DNA of 64,000 nt from assembly GCA_041391125.1 (NCBI GenBank), contig JAWKON010000011.1:113044-177043 (forward strand). The letters are read 5' to 3'. This document shows, piece after piece, positions 45,866 through 55,392 of the stretch. This DNA comes from JACKBC01 sp041391125. Lineage in GTDB: Bacteria; Chloroflexota; Anaerolineae; Caldilineales; Caldilineaceae. The notes beneath the pieces are model-generated. The model worked only from the letters and a program-made list of their open reading frames with translations, was not told the origin of the DNA and made no database searches. A program made the position numbers and the translations under genes. Position 1 is the stretch's first letter; every line of letters starts with the position of its first letter.

Positions 45866-46049
45866 TTTATGATCAACAGATTTCACAGATTTTAGAGATT
45901 TTTAGATTCTTGGGAATTTATATGGTCAACAATGGCTAGCGGCGGCTATAGGCTGCGGCAGTTGGCAGCCATATCGAAACCAAAGCGGGTCGACTGTCTG
46001 GAATCCAGTTGAACCAAGAATCTTTAAAATCTGTTGAATCTGTTGATCC
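45866..46049. repeat. GATCAACAGATT composite repeat enclosing a MITE-like element
   Basis: GATCAACAGATTTCACAGAT begins near 45872 and its complement AATCTGTTGATCC ends near 46049; the element 45905-46022 sits between them. Same nesting as at 26224-26516. It accounts for most of the gap 45843-46233. Confidence 0.7.
45905..46022. mobile_element. MITE-like element copy 4 (short type)
   Basis: GATTCTTGG... at the left is complementary to CCAAGAATC at the right. The interior CATATCGAAACCAAAGCGGG matches the element at 2364-2476. About 118 bp, no coding capacity. Confidence 0.7.
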
Positions 46050-46233
46050 AACTGATCTTTTCAATCGTCCGTTTCGTACGCAAACAGACCCATTGTACAC
46101 AGGGCGCCAAAAAGAACCGAATTTGCACGGCGTGAATACCAGACGGTATACTGGCCTTCTGTAGGGCAAGCTTCCCAACTTGCCCAAAACGCAAGAATAT
46201 CCTTTAGACAAGTTAGGAAACTTTCCGCCTCCT

Positions 46234-47017
46234 ATGACCACCGACATCTCCAACATCCGCACCTATAACAGCGCCGCCTGGGATCGTCGTGGCCGGTTGA
46301 CGGCAGCGAATGGACCATTCCCGTGACGCCGGATGAAGTGGCGGCGGCGCGCCGCGGTGAATGGCAGATTGTGCTGACCCCACCCGCTCAATTCCGCGAT
46401 CTTGGTTTCCCGAACTGGCGGGCTGCGATCTGCTTTGCCTGCTCTGGGCGGCGGCCAGCAGGGGCCGATTCTGGCGGCGGCGGGCGCTAACGTGACCGTC
46501 TTCGACAACTCGCCGCAGCAGCTTGCGCGACCGGCTGGTGGCCGATCGCGATGGTTTACAAATTGCCACCGTCGAAGGCGATATGGCCGACTTGAGCCGC
46601 TTTCCGGACGCCAGTTTCGACCTGATCGTTCACCCCTGCTCCAATCTGTTTGTGCCCGATGTGCGGCCTGTTTGGGCAGAGGCGTATGCGCGCTGCGGCC
46701 CGGTGGCGCTGCTGTCCGGCTTTTGCAATCCGGTCCTCTACATTTTTGATTCCGCATTGGCCGACGAAGGGGTGCTCGAAGTCCGCCACACGTTGCCCTA
46801 TTCAGACCTGACGAGCCTACCGCCCGAGTTGCTCCAGCAATATGTGGACGACCAGCAGCCCCTGGAATTCGGCCATACGCTGGAAGAGCAGATCGGCGGC
46901 CAGATCGACGCCGGTTTTCTGATCGCCGGCTTTTATGAAGATTACTGGCCTGGGGTGGCGCTTGTGGAATATATGCCGATTTTTGTGGCGACGCGGGCGG
47001 TGAAGTTGGGGAAGTAA
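46234..47017 (+). CDS. Class I SAM-dependent methyltransferase, frameshifted in 5' half
   Basis: About 265 residues after joining. MTTDISNIRTYNSAAWD at 46234, then VTPDEV, the SAM-binding GGGQQGPILAAAGANVTVFDNS (motif I with Asp on strand 2), DGLQIATVEGDMADLSRFPD (motif II) and a VEYMPIFVATRA C-terminus. The frame shifts near 46290, 46395, 46440 and 46528; from 46528 to the stop it is clean. Small-molecule methyltransferase of unknown target. The broken part is GC-rich, consistent with the error pattern elsewhere. Confidence 0.75.
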
Positions 47018-47037
47018 GAGCGTGTTGTGCAAGGATA

Positions 47038-47095
47038 TTGACATTTTGTCATATTATCCTCATAATATGTACATGTATCTATATATGTGTACATA
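47038..47095 (+). promoter_or_regulatory. Promoter and palindromic operator of a toxin-antitoxin operon
   Basis: TTGACA (47038-47043), 17 bases, CATAAT (47061-47066), then the inverted pair TATGTACA (47066-47073) and TGTACATA (47088-47095) over the start of transcription. This is the usual layout for autorepression by an antitoxin. The antitoxin gene begins at 47113. Confidence 0.65.
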
Positions 47096-47112
47096 CATGA
47101 GGGGGAAACCAT

Positions 47113-47337
47113 ATGGCAACCGTATCGGCCACCAATCTCCGCAAACACTTTTTGAATATCTTGACAAAGCCGCCGCCGGTGAAACAATTGTTATTCAGCG
47201 CAACAATCAGGAAGTTGCGCGCATTGTACCGACCTTGCAGCACAACTGGCGCCAACAGATGACTATCGAGCCCAAAATACTCGTCCCCTGAAGAAATTGT
47301 GAAACCCATTGACGATATTTGGGACGAATATATATGA
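47113..47337 (+). CDS. Phd/YefM-family antitoxin, frameshifted
   Basis: A type II antitoxin that would bind its operator and neutralise the PIN toxin next door. ATG 47113 begins MATVSATNLRKH. After a one-base shift near 47147 it continues FEYLDKAAAGETIVIQRNNQ and EVARIVP, the classic Phd/YefM N-terminal fold. A second shift near 47270 leads to SSPEEIVKPIDDIWDEYI and a stop at 47335-47337, whose ATGA overlaps the toxin start. About 74 residues joined. Its own promoter and operator lie just upstream. Confidence 0.7.
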
Positions 47338-47642
47338 CGCAAAGTCTCTATTTATTGGATACACATGCACTGATTTTCTGGGTAACTAAAACAAATACAT
47401 CAGACGAATTTATTGCATTTTTTGACCAGCAGAATCAGCGCGGCGCAGAGTGCTTGCTCGATCACGAAATACCCCTCATTGGGCGCGTCCCCGGCGTGGT
47501 TGGGGCATACGTGGCCACCGGCCACAGCGTGTGGGGCATGTTGAACGGTCCCGCTACGGGCGAAGCGCTGGCCGAATTGATTGTGGATGGCGCAACGTCT
47601 GTAGTGGATCTAGCACCGTTTGATCCGCGGCGCTTGTTGTAA
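47334..47642 (+). pseudogene. Chimeric remnant: PIN-domain toxin 5' end fused to an FAD-dependent amine oxidase 3' end
   Basis: One open frame with two unrelated halves. Residues 1-38 (LYLLDTHALIFWVTK with the first acidic residue of a PIN nuclease) are the start of a VapC-type toxin, in the correct place after the antitoxin (ATGA overlap). From about 47450 the sequence becomes EIPLIGRVPGVVGAYVATGH, WGMLNGPATGEALAELI and DLAPFDPRRL, the C-terminus of DAO-type glycine/D-amino acid oxidases. Neither half can be active alone. A deletion or recombination joined them, or the assembly is chimeric here. The ~290-base gap after it holds only a repeat (47800). Confidence 0.75.
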
Positions 47643-47799
47643 GCTTACGTCAAGCACTTGAGTGCAGCTCCCTGCCGCACCTAAGCTATCGTCATCGCAT
47701 ACCGATCACGCTATACTATGTTTATTACGTGTGGAATTAAAAAATAGGTAAAGCCAAGAGAGTTTTCAGATTTATGATGGGGCCGGGCGCCCACTTTGT

Positions 47800-47865
47800 G
47801 ATCAACAGAAAGATGGAAAAGATTTTTCTCTTTGTAATCTGTGAAATCTGGGTAATCTGTTGATC
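47800..47865. repeat. ACAGATT-family inverted repeat
   Basis: GATCAACAG (47800-) and CTGTTGATC (-47865) enclose AAAAGATTTTTCTCTTTGTAA and CTGTGAAATCTGGG. Immediately upstream of the radical SAM gene. Confidence 0.7.
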
Positions 47866-47929
47866 AATTTTTTTTCTGAATTCTTTATTGATTTTACTTA
47901 TGGCCCATTGATAAACAGGAGTATTTTGC

Positions 47930-49372
47930 ATGAAGGTAAAGATGATCCTCCCGGCCCTGACTGAGGCCAAGAGCCCCTTTTTTCGTCCCATCAAATATTC
48001 GCTTTTCCCACCGCTGGGTTTGGCTACGCTGGCCGGGTATCTGAGCGATGACGATGAAATTGTCATCCAGGATGAGCATGTGGAAGAGTTGGACCTGACT
48101 GACGAACCAGATTTGGTCGTCATTCAGGTTTACATCACGTCGGCCAATCGCGCCTACGCATTGGCCGACCATTACCGCGCCAAAGGGGCGCATGTGGCGC
48201 TGGGCGGCTTACACGTCACCTCATTGCCGGAGGAAGCCGCGCGCCATGCCGATTCGATTTTCCTGGGGCCGGGTGAAGATATTTGGCCCCAATTTTTGGC
48301 GGACTTTCGGCGCGGTGAACCGCAGCCTCTTTACCGCTCGCAAGTGCGCACATTGGCGGGCTTGCCGCGCATTCGCCGCGATCTCATCAAGCGGCATCTC
48401 TATTTGGTGCCGAACTCGATTGTGGTGTCACGCGGCTGCCCGCACAAGTGTGACTTCTGCTACAAGGAAGCCTTTTTTGAGGGCGGCAAAGGTTTTTACA
48501 CCCAAACCATTGACGCCGCTCTGGCCGAAATTGAGCGGCTGCCGGGGCGCCATCTCTACTTTTTGGATGACCATCTGTTTGGCAATGCATCCTTTGCGGC
48601 CGGTCTTTTTGACGGTATGCGCGGCATGGGGCGTTTATGGCAGGCGGCGGGGACGGTGCAATCCGTGCTGCGGCCAGGGCTGCTGGAGAAGGCGGTGAAG
48701 AGCGGCTTGCGCAGCCTTTTTGTAGGTTTTGAAACGCTGAGTGAGAACAATCTGCGCGCCCAGCAGAAATATCAAAACTTGAACAAAGATTATGCGGCGG
48801 CCATTCAGCGGCTGCATGACAACGGAGTGATGATCAACGGCAGCTTTGTCTTTGGCATGGATGAGGACGACGAAAGCGTCTTTACGCGCACGGTGGCGTG
48901 GGCGGTACAGCACGGCATTGAAACCGCCACCTTTCACATTTTGACGCCGTACCCCGGCACGCTCCTATATAAGCGCATGGTGCAACAAGGGCGCATTCTG
49001 CAGACGGACTGGGATCAATATGACACGCGCCACGTGGTCTTTCAGCCGGCTAAGCTCACCCCGGAAGCGCTCGAGGCGGGGTATTGGCGGGCGTACAAGG
49101 AGTTCTATCAGTGGCCCAATATTCTGCGCGGCGCCAGCGCCAAATCCAGCGTCAAAGGCGCGCTGCGCCACGTGGCGTACGCAGGAGGCTGGAAAAAGTT
49201 TGAACCGCTCTGGGATTGGGTGATCCGACTGCGCAAAGTGAACGCAGCACTGCCCGCTCTCGAAACCATCTTGAGCGGCTTTGGCGAACAACAAAGCACT
49301 CGCCATCGACCGCACGCTAACGCAAACTATCTCGGTTTAACTGGACCTCATGTGGTTGACACCGCCGAATGA
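47930..49372 (+). CDS. B12-binding-domain radical SAM protein
   Basis: 480 residues. An N-terminal Rossmann-like cobalamin-binding domain (FPPLGLATLAGYL, and GGLHVTSLPEEA; no DxHxxG, so B12 binding may be base-on or lost) is followed by a radical SAM core with the 4Fe-4S motif CPHKCDFC (about residue 165), YFLDDHLFGN, and GVMINGSFVFGMDEDD. A C-terminal helical part is typical of the bacterial hopanoid/bacteriochlorophyll-type methyltransferase-like group. The reaction is not known. ATG 47930. The last 12 codons (GLTGPHVVDTAE) come from a MITE-like element whose terminus starts at about 49334, so the native C-terminus has been replaced. Confidence 0.85.
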   Translation: MKVKMILPALTEAKSPFFRPIKYSLFPPLGLATLAGYLSDDDEIVIQDEHVEELDLTDEPDLVVIQVYITSANRAYALADHYRAKGAHVALGGLHVTSLPEEAARHADSIFLGPGEDIWPQFLADFRRGEPQPLYRSQVRTLAGLPRIRRDLIKRHLYLVPNSIVVSRGCPHKCDFCYKEAFFEGGKGFYTQTIDAALAEIERLPGRHLYFLDDHLFGNASFAAGLFDGMRGMGRLWQAAGTVQSVLRPGLLEKAVKSGLRSLFVGFETLSENNLRAQQKYQNLNKDYAAAIQRLHDNGVMINGSFVFGMDEDDESVFTRTVAWAVQHGIETATFHILTPYPGTLLYKRMVQQGRILQTDWDQYDTRHVVFQPAKLTPEALEAGYWRAYKEFYQWPNILRGASAKSSVKGALRHVAYAGGWKKFEPLWDWVIRLRKVNAALPALETILSGFGEQQSTRHRPHANANYLGLTGPHVVDTAE

Positions 49373-49475
49373 ATTCGGCCTCTGTTAAAGTAAACCGGCT
49401 TAAGCCGGTTTGCCGTATCAGCCACCGGTTTTAACCGGTGGTGAGATAGTCAACCACATGAGATCCCAGAGAGCC
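49334..49475. mobile_element. MITE-like element copy 3 (142-bp type)
   Basis: Terminal repeats GGTTTAACTGGACCTCATGT and GTCAACCACATGAGATCCCA; internal AAACCGGCTTAAGCCGGTTT and CCACCGGTTTTAACCGGTGG palindromes. Same length as the copy at 26346. It overlaps the 3' end of the radical SAM gene and provides its stop codon. Confidence 0.78.
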
Positions 49476-49528
49476 ATAACCACGTCTTAACGGAACAATC
49501 TTCTTGAGCGGTACACGCAATACGCAAC

Positions 49529-50671
49529 TCATCCCCTAACCTGCTCAAACGCCCAGTCCAGCCACGGCAACAGCGCCTGCATATCGGCCGTTTCCACCGT
49601 GGCCCCGCCCCAAATGCGCAGACCGGCGGGCGCGCTGCGATAGGCGCCGATGTCGTGGGCCACGCCTTCGGCATCGAGCAGGGCGGTAATTTTTTTGCCC
49701 ATCGCGGCTTGGTCCTCGGCAGAGAGCCCTGTGTCGGGGCGGAATTGGAGGCAGATGGACGTGTTGGAGCGGGTGGCCGGATCAACGGCCAGAAAAGCCG
49801 CCCAATCCGATTGAGCCACCCAATCCGCCACTGCATCCAAATTAGCTTGCGAGCGCGCGATGAGCGCCGGCAGACCGCCGATGCTTTCGGCCCATTGCAG
49901 CCCATCTACGGCATCCTCCACGCAGAGCATGGAAGGGGTGTTGATGGTGGAGCCTTCGAAGATGCTCACGTCCACCTTGCCGCCTGTGGTCATGCGGAAA
50001 AGTTTGGGCAGCGGCCACGGCGGCGCATAGCTTTCCAGCCGCGCCACCGCCCGCGGGCTCAGCGCCAACATGCCGTGCGCCGCCTCGCCCCCCAGCACCT
50101 TCTGCCACGACCAGGTCACCACGTCCAGTTTGGCCCAGGGCAGCGGCATGGCAAAGGCCGCCGAAGTGGCGTCGCAAAAAGTCAGGCCGGCGCGGTCGTC
50201 GGCAATCCAATGGCCATTGGGAACTTTGACGCCGGAGGTGGTGCCATTCCAGGTAAAGACCACATCCCGCGCGGGGTCAGCTTGGGTTAGGTCCGGCAGA
50301 TGGCCATAGTCGGCCTGAAAAACCCGGCACTCACTTAATTTGAGCTGTTTCTGCACATCGGTCACCCAGCCGGCGCCAAAGGTCTCCCACGCAAACATAT
50401 CCACCCCACGCGCCCCCAGCATAGACCAGAGCGCCATCTCAATGGCCCCCGTATCCGAAGCTGGAACTATGCCGCACAAATAGTCAGCCGGAATGCCAAG
50501 AATGGCTTTGCTGCGCTCGATCACTTCCTGGATGCGCGCTTTGGCTGGCTTGGCGCGATGCGAGCGCCCCACTAGCGCGCCCTGCAACGCATCTAGCGAC
50601 CAGCCGGGCCGTTTGGCGCAGGGCCCAGAGGAAAAGTTGGGATTTTGCGGTTTTTCAGTTGGTCTGTTCAT
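49529..50671 (-). CDS. serC: Phosphoserine aminotransferase
   Basis: PLP enzyme that converts 3-phosphohydroxypyruvate to phosphoserine. 380 residues, of the alphaproteobacterial/archaeal-like SerC subtype: NFSSGPCAKRPGW at the N-terminus, GRSHR (substrate phosphate), VPASDTGAIEMALW, VFTWNGTTSGV, FCDATSAAFAM (PLP Asp) and WSWQKVLGGEAAHG with the Schiff-base Lys. Intact, full length. The start codon is preceded by GGGCATCTT; no strong RBS. The serA and serB partners are not in the window. Confidence 0.93.
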   Translation of the reverse strand: MNRPTEKPQNPNFSSGPCAKRPGWSLDALQGALVGRSHRAKPAKARIQEVIERSKAILGIPADYLCGIVPASDTGAIEMALWSMLGARGVDMFAWETFGAGWVTDVQKQLKLSECRVFQADYGHLPDLTQADPARDVVFTWNGTTSGVKVPNGHWIADDRAGLTFCDATSAAFAMPLPWAKLDVVTWSWQKVLGGEAAHGMLALSPRAVARLESYAPPWPLPKLFRMTTGGKVDVSIFEGSTINTPSMLCVEDAVDGLQWAESIGGLPALIARSQANLDAVADWVAQSDWAAFLAVDPATRSNTSICLQFRPDTGLSAEDQAAMGKKITALLDAEGVAHDIGAYRSAPAGLRIWGGATVETADMQALLPWLDWAFEQVRG

Positions 50672-50815
50672 AAATAAGATGCCCCAGTAAGGATGTCAAA
50701 AGTGAAAGTATAGCATATCCGGCAAAGTGGGCAACTATTGGTCAAATTGTGGTATACTATGGCTTACAATACCTCTGACCCAATATGTGACATAGCCCTA
50801 CAAAGAAGCCTCATT

Positions 50816-52102
50816 GTGAGTAATCTGCCCAATCCAACTGAAAGCCCATCGCGTCGCCGCCGGCGCACCGGCTGGCGCAAACGCAAGGCCACCCTCGCTA
50901 TCGGTGTAGCGGTGGCGCTGCTGATTGTCGGCTACACTTTCGATATTTTTGACGCCCAGGGCCGCGATCTACTGCGCAAATACGCTGGTATTATCATCAA
51001 CATGGGTACGCAGCCGCCCGATTGGCAAGAAGGCGTCATTGGCGAAAAAGGCCACATTCCGCCGCCTCCAACGGGGCAGGAACCCTCGGCGACGCCGGCC
51101 AATCCCGCCACCCCCATTTATCAAATCTACTTTACCGACCCCACCTGCCCGCCGGAAGAGGAGCGTCACGGCGGTCTCGACGAGACCATTGCCGCCGATC
51201 TGCTCACCGCGGCCGCGCAGGTGGATGTGGCGGCCTTCGATCTGGATGCCGAACCCATTGTGCAGGCGCTGATCGACCTGGCCGGTAACGGGCGCACCGT
51301 GCGCGTGGTCACCGATACGGACAACGCCGATCTATCGAGCATTCGCCGATTGCGGCGCAACGGTATCAGCGTAGTGGAAGACAAGCGCAATGGGCTGATG
51401 CATAATAAGTTTATTGTGATTGACCAGAAGATCTTGTGGATGGGCTCACTCAATTACACGTCCAGCGGCGTCTATTGCAACAACAACAATCTGGTGCGCT
51501 TTGCATCGCCCGAACTGGCCGCCAATTATGTGGCCGAAATGGATGAAATGTATATCGAGCGCAGCTTTGGCCCCAGTTCACCCATCAACACGCCCCATGA
51601 AAAACTGGTGGTGCAGGGCATCGAAATCGAGAATTACTTTGCGCCCGAAAGAGAGCTAGAACTCGTCAACGTAATTGCGCGGACGGTGGTGCGCGCCGAG
51701 GAGGAAATTCTCTTCATGGCCTTCTCCTTCACCAATGAGGAGATTGGCGAGGCCATGTTGGGGCGGGCCGATGCCGGGGTACCCCTGCGCGGCATCTTTG
51801 AATCGACCGGGGCGGACAGTGAAAGCAGCTACTATCCAATCATGGCGGCGGCGGGATTGCCCAATGTGGCGGTTCTGCGCGACGCCAATCCCTATATTAT
51901 GCACCACAAAGTGATTATTGTGGACCGGCAAACCGTGGTCTTGGGCTCGTTCAACTTTAGCGCCAGCGCCAACCGCAGCAACGACGAAAATATTGCTGTG
52001 GTCCACGCCGCTGCCTTTGCCGCCCCCTTTGTGGCCGAATTTGAACGCCTGCGCGCCGCCGAGGAGCACGAAGGCCGCCAGCGCCAACTGACTACTTGCT
52101 AA
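50816..52102 (+). CDS. Membrane-anchored phospholipase D-like protein
   Basis: About 428 residues. An Arg-rich N-terminus and one transmembrane helix (TLAIGVAVALLIVGYTF) place two PLD modules outside the membrane. HKD motifs appear as MHNKFIVIDQKILWMGSLN and MHHKVIIVDRQTVVLGSFN, the latter with the FNFSASANRSNDENI continuation. Both modules are complete. Activity may be phospholipase, nuclease or cardiolipin-synthase-like. The start is uncertain: a TATACT box at 50753-50758 argues for the GTG at 50816, since ATG 50759 would lie at the start of transcription. Converges with the lipoprotein gene, overlapping it by four bases. Confidence 0.83.
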   Translation: MSNLPNPTESPSRRRRRTGWRKRKATLAIGVAVALLIVGYTFDIFDAQGRDLLRKYAGIIINMGTQPPDWQEGVIGEKGHIPPPPTGQEPSATPANPATPIYQIYFTDPTCPPEEERHGGLDETIAADLLTAAAQVDVAAFDLDAEPIVQALIDLAGNGRTVRVVTDTDNADLSSIRRLRRNGISVVEDKRNGLMHNKFIVIDQKILWMGSLNYTSSGVYCNNNNLVRFASPELAANYVAEMDEMYIERSFGPSSPINTPHEKLVVQGIEIENYFAPERELELVNVIARTVVRAEEEILFMAFSFTNEEIGEAMLGRADAGVPLRGIFESTGADSESSYYPIMAAAGLPNVAVLRDANPYIMHHKVIIVDRQTVVLGSFNFSASANRSNDENIAVVHAAAFAAPFVAEFERLRAAEEHEGRQRQLTTC

Positions 52103-53382
52103 AATTCAGCGCTGCGCTGCTTGGCGGATTGAATGGCTTCCTCCAATGGGGTGCGCCCATAAAAAGCATTTTGCAACTCCGTATTGACGATGCCCTCGAT
52201 ATCGCTCCACCCCTTCATCACAGGCAAATTGCGCATGCCCGGAATGGCGTCCAGAAAAGCCTGGCTGTTGGCCGGTTTGGCCGCTGGATCGAGAAAGACG
52301 GCGGACTCGGCCAGCGCTTTGAGCGAAGGTACGTGCGCCCCGTCTGCGCCAAAATGGTTTGCCCTCAATCGAATTAAGGCGAATTCTAAGAACGCCCAGG
52401 CCGCGCCTTTGTGGTCACTGGCGGCGGCCATGCAAAACGCATCGGCGTGCAGCACGCTGGCCTGCTCCCGGCCCGCTGGCAAGGCGGCCACGTCCCAATC
52501 GAAACTCTCGATCAACCGAAACTCCGGCGTCGCGCGGCGGCTATCCATAAACATGGCCAGCCGCCCGTTAACAAAGCGACTCAGGCTGCTCTCCGCCTCC
52601 TCCGCCACGGCAGCAGGCGTGACGTGCTGCTCGGTTTGCAGAGCGATGAACCAGGTCAGCGCTTCTATGCTGGCCGGTGCATCCAGCGTTAATTGGGTGG
52701 GCGCGGCCGGGTCATCCACAAGTTCACCACCGTTCATCCACACAAATGGCGCTGCGCGTATGATCGTGGCCTCTACGCCCAAACCGTAAACATCGGTCAC
52801 GCCGTCACTGTCTGTATCCGAGGTCATGGCCTGGGCGGTGGCCACAAAGTCGTCCCACGTCCAATCGTCGTTGGGATACGCCACGCCCGCCGCGTCAAAT
52901 AGCGTTTTGTTGTAATAAATGACCGGGCTGGAAATGTTCTGCGGCATGCACATCTGCACCCCCGCCCATTGGAAGGCGCGCATGGCCTGTGGATAGTAAT
53001 CCTCCGCATGAATCTGTGCGCTCTGCGCCAGATAATCGGTCAGCGGCTCCACCGCGTGGCTGGCGAAAAACGGCCCCAAGTAGCGGTAGTTGATCAAAAA
53101 GAGATCGGGTGGCGTGCCGGCCGCAAAGTCGGCGGCCAGCCGTTTGCGAAAATCGCCCCCACTGGGAATGTTGATCAACTGCACGTCAATATCCTCGTGC
53201 GCGGCGGCAAACGCATCCACCAGGGTTTGATAGGTGGTCTCATCGGTCGGATCACCCGCGATTAGAAACGTAATCGGGGTGGATGCGCCGCCTGGCGCGC
53301 TTTGATCGAGCGAAATCGGTGTGCAGGCGGCCAGCGTCAAGCCGACCGCTAAGGAGAGAATGATGATAATTTGGGGTAACAT
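52099..53382 (-). CDS. ABC transporter sugar-binding lipoprotein
   Basis: 427 residues, solute-binding protein family 1 (MalE-like). Lipoprotein signal LAVGLTLAAC with lipidated Cys20; LINIPSGGDFRKRLAADFAA and PPDLFLINYRYLGPF are family blocks, and DTDSDGVTDVYG is a calcium-loop-like insertion seen in many sugar-binding proteins. GGAG is six bases before the ATG. No permease or ATPase genes for sugar import are adjacent, so it is an orphan component that may use a shared MsmK-like ATPase. Probably binds an oligosaccharide, perhaps released by the starch or arabinan enzymes of this window. Confidence 0.87.
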   Translation of the reverse strand: MLPQIIIILSLAVGLTLAACTPISLDQSAPGGASTPITFLIAGDPTDETTYQTLVDAFAAAHEDIDVQLINIPSGGDFRKRLAADFAAGTPPDLFLINYRYLGPFFASHAVEPLTDYLAQSAQIHAEDYYPQAMRAFQWAGVQMCMPQNISSPVIYYNKTLFDAAGVAYPNDDWTWDDFVATAQAMTSDTDSDGVTDVYGLGVEATIIRAAPFVWMNGGELVDDPAAPTQLTLDAPASIEALTWFIALQTEQHVTPAAVAEEAESSLSRFVNGRLAMFMDSRRATPEFRLIESFDWDVAALPAGREQASVLHADAFCMAAASDHKGAAWAFLEFALIRLRANHFGADGAHVPSLKALAESAVFLDPAAKPANSQAFLDAIPGMRNLPVMKGWSDIEGIVNTELQNAFYGRTPLEEAIQSAKQRSAEF

Positions 53383-53653
53383 ACCATCTCCGCATTTTGG
53401 GATGTTTGGTCAACCATTGCCATTATGCTTTGACCGAAGCCTGAATCTGGCGAAATTGCATAGAGAATATGATGAACATTTCTTCTATTATACTTCACCT
53501 TAGCGCAAAATCTGGGCGAGGCCATCATTTAAAAAAATTTCTGCAAAGCTCAACTTGACGAAAGAGGGTAAGTAGAATCTAATACATTTCAATGTCAACC
53601 GCACCATTGCCAATGTGCATGGATTTCATCCGCCACAGGAGTAAATTTTATTT

Positions 53654-55392
53654 ATGCCAGCCACCCGCAAACTGGCCACATTCCTCAAGCCATACTGGCA
53701 CTGGGCCACATTGGCCCCGCTGCTCATGGTGGTGGAAGTCGCCATGGATCTGTTACAGCCACGCTTTATCGAACATATTATTGATCAAGGCATTGCCCAA
53801 TCCAACCTGTCGGTGGTCTTGAATACCGGGCTGTGGATGGTGGGCGTGGCCGTTATCGGGCTGATTGGCGGCGTGGGCTGCGGCGTCTTTACGGTGCTGG
53901 CGTCGCAGAACTTTGGCGCCGATCTGCGGCAGACGCTTTTTGCCAAGGTGCAGGCGCTCTCCTTTGGCAACCTGGATACGCTGGAGACCGGCGGGCTCAT
54001 CACCCGGCTGACTAACGACGTGACCCAGATCACCGAAATGGTGAGCATGTTGCTGCGCGTCATGGTGCGCGTGCCGCTGCTCATGGTGGGCAGCCTGATC
54101 ATGGGCTACCTGACCAGCCCGCGGCTCTCGCTGCTCTTTCTGGTGCTGATTCCGGTGGTGGCCATTGTGCTGGCCCGCGTGATCAACCGCGCCTATCCGC
54201 TCTTTGGCGGCGTGCAGCAGCGGCTGGACCGGCTCAACACCGTCATGCAGGAGAATCTCGGCCGGCGTACGCGGGTCAAAAGCCTTTGTGCGCACCAAGC
54301 ACGAGCTGGGCCGTTTCCAGCGCGCCAACGCCGACCTGACCGACCACAACATCCGCGCCGTGCGCACGGTGGCGGTGACCATGCCGCTGATGATGCTGGC
54401 GCTCAACACCGGTATTGTCACCGTGCTTTGGGTTGGCGGCGTCAGCATCAACAATGGCGCCATGCAGGTGGGGCAGGTGGTAGCTTTTATCAACTATTTG
54501 ATGCAGGCGCTCATGGCGCTGATGATGATCAGCATGTTGACCATGCGCTTCTCGCGCCGAAGCCTCGGCGGTGCGCATTGGCGAGGTGCTGGCCAGTGCG
54601 CCCGAAATTCAGAATCGGCCGCAGGCGCGCGCCGACTTTGCGCCGCGCGGGGCGGTTCAATTCGATGGCGTCACTTTTTACTACAACGGCAACCACGGCG
54701 ATCCGGTGCTCAAAGAGATCGGCTTTCGCGCCGAGCCGGGTGAAACCGTGGCGCTGCTGGGCGCCACCGGCTCCGGTAAGTCCAGCCTGATCAGCCTGAT
54801 CCCGCGCTTTATGATGTGGCCGACGGGCGGGTGAGCATTGACGGTGTGGACGTGCGCGAGGTGGACGAAGCCGCGCTGCGCCGCCAGATTGGCTTTGCGC
54901 TGCAAGAGTCGGTGCTCTTTACGGGTACGATTCGCGACAACATTCGCTATGGCCGCCCGGAGGCCAGCGATGATGAGGTGGTTGCCGCCGCCCAAGCTGC
55001 CCAGGCCCACGACTTTATTATGGGTTTTCCCAACGGTTACGATTCGATTGTGGGCCAGCGCGGCGTCAATCTGTCCGGCGGGCAGAAGCAGCGCATTGCC
55101 ATTGCGCGGGCCTTGTTGATGGACCCGGCTATTCTTGTTTTGGACGACAGCACCAGCGCCGTGGATGTGGAGACGGAGGCCAAAATTCAAACTGCGCTGG
55201 CTGAATTGCGCCGCGGCTCACAGCTTTATTGTGGCCCAGCGCATCAGCACCGTGCTGGCCGCCGACAAAATTCTGGTGCTGGATAATGGCTGCGCCGCCG
55301 TGGGCAATCATAGCGAACTGATGGCAAGCAGCCCAATTTATCAAGAAATTTATGCGTCACAGCTAGAAAATGGAGTGGTGGTCGATGGCTGA
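53654..55392 (+). CDS. ABC exporter, fused permease-ATPase, first subunit; frameshifted
   Basis: About 580 residues. The exporter TM domain begins FLKPYWHWATLAPLL and includes VQALSFGNLDTLETGGLITR (coupling-helix region). After a shift near 54285 comes FVRTKHELGRFQRANADL. Then NBD: GATGSGKSSLI (Walker A), LQESVLFTGTI (Q-loop), LSGGQKQRIAIARALL (signature) and ILVLDDSTSAVD (Walker B with Ser instead of the catalytic Glu). Frame breaks near 54285, 54556, 54833 and 55215. The missing Glu means a degenerate ATP site, as in one half of heterodimeric exporters; the next gene is the likely partner. The stop overlaps the partner's start by eight bases. Confidence 0.85.
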
